Origin: an uncultured Pelagibacteraceae bacterium
GTDB lineage: Bacteria; Pseudomonadota; Alphaproteobacteria; Pelagibacterales; Pelagibacteraceae
Reading direction: 5' to 3'
Assembly: GCA_902635225.1 (NCBI GenBank)
Contig: CACPNG010000001.1
Coordinates: forward strand, 1-64,000
DNA length: 64,000 nt
Shown piece by piece: positions 61,594 to 64,000 of this stretch. The notes beneath the pieces were generated by a model. It did no database searches. It had not been told where the DNA came from and saw only the letters and a program-made list of their open reading frames with translations. Each line of letters begins with the position of its first letter. Positions within the stretch are counted from its first letter, which is position 1. Position numbers and translations under genes: made by a program.

Positions 61594-62871
61594 TTGAAAT
61601 ATAATTTCCTAATGGAAAATTATAAATGTAAATCAGTTGGAATAATAGGTTCTGGTATCCAAGGCGTTTGTACAGGTTTGCAACTAATAAAAAAAGGAAT
61701 ACCTGTCACAATTTTCGACCGTCAAGATCCTTTATCTCAAGATTTTAAACCAGCTTCGTATGGAAACGCTGGACATTTTTCACCTTACGCTGTTTTACAA
61801 CTCAATCGCCCCGATATTTTATTTGATGTTCCAAAGATGTTATTTAGTTCTTATGGACCTTTAGCCTTAAAATGGAATTACGTCCCCAAAATGATAAATT
61901 GGTTTTTTTACTATTTAAAAAACTGCAATAAAAAATCTATGATGCATACTGCTAAAAATATGCATCAAATTCTTAGTCTGTCAAATGATGCCTATGAGGA
62001 AATTTTCCAAGAAATAGATACAAATGGATTAGTTGAAAAAAAAGGCATAATTTATGTTTGGACAAATAAAAATCTTAAAAGTAGAAATTTAGAGATAAAA
62101 GTTCGGGATGAACTTGGAATTAAGCAAAAACTATTATCACAAAAAGAAGTTTTAGAATTAGAACCTAATTTGAATCCAGTTTTTGATGCTGGTATTATAT
62201 ATGAGTCCGCTATGCACGCTAGAGATCCACATGGAATACTAAAACAAATTTTCAAATTATTTTTAAAAAGAGGTGGAAAATTTATTCAAACGAATATTAA
62301 AAGCGTTGAACAGTCTAAAAATGATGAAACTATACTGAGATCAGAGAAAGAAGAATATAAATTTGAAAAATCTGTGGTAGCTTCAGGAGCTTTCTCCAAA
62401 CAGTTTACAGATCAATTAGGAGAAAAAATTCCATTAGATACCGAGAGAGGTTATCACGTACATTTTAAAGGACAAGAAAAATTGATTTCAAGACCGGTAA
62501 TCTTCTTAGACAGAGGTTTTGGAATGACACCAATGAATCAAGGACTTAGAGCAGTAGGCACTGTAGAACTCGGCGGAACTGAAAATCCTTTATCAAAAAA
62601 AAGAATTGATTATGTAATTAGATGTGCGAAAGAACTTCTTCCACAACTGGGAGCTCATGAGGATGAATGGCTAGGATTCAGGCCTACGCTACCAGATTTT
62701 CTACCAATACTCGGACCATCTTTAAAAAATAAAAACATCATCTATGCTTTTGGCCATCAACATTTAGGCTGGACTTTGGGAGCTATTACAGGCAAAATCG
62801 TATCAGGTATTGTTGCTGGAGAAAAAACAAATTTAGATTTATCTCCTTACAGTTCAAAAAGATTTAATTAG
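61594..62871 (+). CDS. FAD-dependent oxidoreductase, D-amino acid dehydrogenase-like (DAO family)
   Basis: VGIIGSGIQGVCTGLQLIKKGIPVTIFDRQDP, RPTLPDFLPILGPS, GHQHLGWTLGAITG. Confidence 0.88.
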   Translation: MKYNFLMENYKCKSVGIIGSGIQGVCTGLQLIKKGIPVTIFDRQDPLSQDFKPASYGNAGHFSPYAVLQLNRPDILFDVPKMLFSSYGPLALKWNYVPKMINWFFYYLKNCNKKSMMHTAKNMHQILSLSNDAYEEIFQEIDTNGLVEKKGIIYVWTNKNLKSRNLEIKVRDELGIKQKLLSQKEVLELEPNLNPVFDAGIIYESAMHARDPHGILKQIFKLFLKRGGKFIQTNIKSVEQSKNDETILRSEKEEYKFEKSVVASGAFSKQFTDQLGEKIPLDTERGYHVHFKGQEKLISRPVIFLDRGFGMTPMNQGLRAVGTVELGGTENPLSKKRIDYVIRCAKELLPQLGAHEDEWLGFRPTLPDFLPILGPSLKNKNIIYAFGHQHLGWTLGAITGKIVSGIVAGEKTNLDLSPYSSKRFN

Positions 62872-62878
62872 AAAATTC

Positions 62879-63769
62879 TTGTCAAAAAATTATTTAGCTT
62901 ATACTTTTCTTACATTTGCGGCTTTATTCTGGTCAGGAAACTTTATTGTTGGAAAATTTGCTACTTTATTTGAGGTGCCACCTCTTACTTTAAATTTTCT
63001 AAGATGGGTCATGGTATGGTTTATTTTAATTCCTTTCACAATAAAAGAAATTGTAGCAAAGAAAAACTATATTAAAGAAAATTTTTTTGCCATTGGTATC
63101 ATGGGAATATTATCAATCAGCACTTTTAATTCTGTCGTGTACCTTGCCTTAAATTTTACTCAAGTTATAAACGCAGTTTTAATGTTGGCTGCTATTCCAC
63201 CCATGATAATAATTTTTTCCTCACTTATGAAAATTGAAAAAACAAATATGTTTCAATTATCTGGATTGTTTTTGTCAATATTTGGAGTTGCAACAATTAT
63301 ATCAAATGCAGATGTTCAAAAAATAATTTCTTTAAGTTTTAATAAAGGAGACATATGGATGCTAGTTTGTGTTTTGAGCTGGTCATTATATTCAACTTTA
63401 CTCAAAAAAAATAAATTTCAATTATCTCAATTTTCTTTAATCCAAATCATGGTAACTGTGGGATTAATATTTTTAGTTCCGCAATTTTTATATGAACAAT
63501 CAATCGGATTAGATGTAAAAATTAATAAAGCTTTTATATTTATTTTAATTTATGTAGTTATCTTTCCTGCGATCGCAGCTTACTATTGTTGGCAAAAAGC
63601 TATAGAATTAATAGGGCCTAATAGATCATCGATGTTTATCCAGTTAATGCCACTTTTCAGTGCATTAATGGCAATTATAATTTTCAAAGAAAAATTTCAA
63701 TTATTCCATTTTATTGGAGCATCTTTTATTATATCTGGTATTTATTTATCAAATAGGAAAACTCAATGA
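62879..63769 (+). CDS. EamA/DMT family transporter
   Basis: About 10 TM, FAALFWSGNFIVGKFA, GPNRSSMFIQLMPLFSALMAIIIFKE. Confidence 0.9.
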   Translation: MSKNYLAYTFLTFAALFWSGNFIVGKFATLFEVPPLTLNFLRWVMVWFILIPFTIKEIVAKKNYIKENFFAIGIMGILSISTFNSVVYLALNFTQVINAVLMLAAIPPMIIIFSSLMKIEKTNMFQLSGLFLSIFGVATIISNADVQKIISLSFNKGDIWMLVCVLSWSLYSTLLKKNKFQLSQFSLIQIMVTVGLIFLVPQFLYEQSIGLDVKINKAFIFILIYVVIFPAIAAYYCWQKAIELIGPNRSSMFIQLMPLFSALMAIIIFKEKFQLFHFIGASFIISGIYLSNRKTQ

Positions 63770-64000
63770 TTAAAGTTGCAGTACTGGACGATTATCAAAG
63801 TGCCTTTGAAGAGATTATCGATATAGAAAAATTTAAGAAAAAATTTGACTTTAAAATTTTTAATGAAGCTTTCATCGATGAAAATGAAGCTATTGAAGCC
63901 TTGGAGGAATTTGATGCATTATTTATTATGAGAGAAAGAACACCCATCACAAAAAATTTATTAATAAATTTACCAAATCTTAAATATATAATGACCTCAG
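63766..64000 (+). CDS. D-2-hydroxyacid dehydrogenase-like, truncated by window end
   Basis: MIKVAVLDDYQSAFEEIIDIEKFKKKFDFKIF...EFDALFIMRERTPITKNLLINLPNLKYIMTS; ATGA overlap with previous CDS. Confidence 0.75.
   Translation, partial: MIKVAVLDDYQSAFEEIIDIEKFKKKFDFKIFNEAFIDENEAIEALEEFDALFIMRERTPITKNLLINLPNLKYIMTS

Overview
The window is a dense, AT-rich, streamlined alphaproteobacterial chromosome segment. Gene content and composition suggest SAR11/Pelagibacterales, but this is inferred from the sequence and not searched. From left to right it carries: a partial 2OG-Fe(II) oxygenase-like gene; carB/carA; yqeY-dnaG-rpoD; a tRNA with anticodon CAU; mlaC/mlaA; an amidase; RNase P RNA; a near-complete division and cell-wall (dcw) cluster (mraZ, ftsZ, rsmH, ftsL, ftsI, murE-murF fusion, mraY, murD, ftsW, murG, murC, murB, ddl, ftsQ, divergent ftsA, lpxC, bamD, ligA); pepP, uvrD, an AsmA-like gene and fumC; a small accessory region; a circularly permuted tmRNA gene (minus strand); thyX, mrp, hflKC, degP, miaA; ilvBHC-leuA; mreBCD-mrdA-rodA; a bactofilin; a FAD oxidoreductase; an EamA transporter; and a truncated dehydrogenase. 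The most unusual observation is at 42081-43925. The terminal hairpin of the tmRNA coding piece is present three times as direct repeats, and these bracket two small gene cassettes: a DUF2784-like gene, and a small membrane protein plus a polysaccharide-lyase-like gene. No integrase is visible in the window. This looks like serial, integron-like cassette accumulation at the ssrA 3' end. Other notable points are ftsZ placed directly after mraZ, a very divergent ftsA, and the MurE-MurF fusion.
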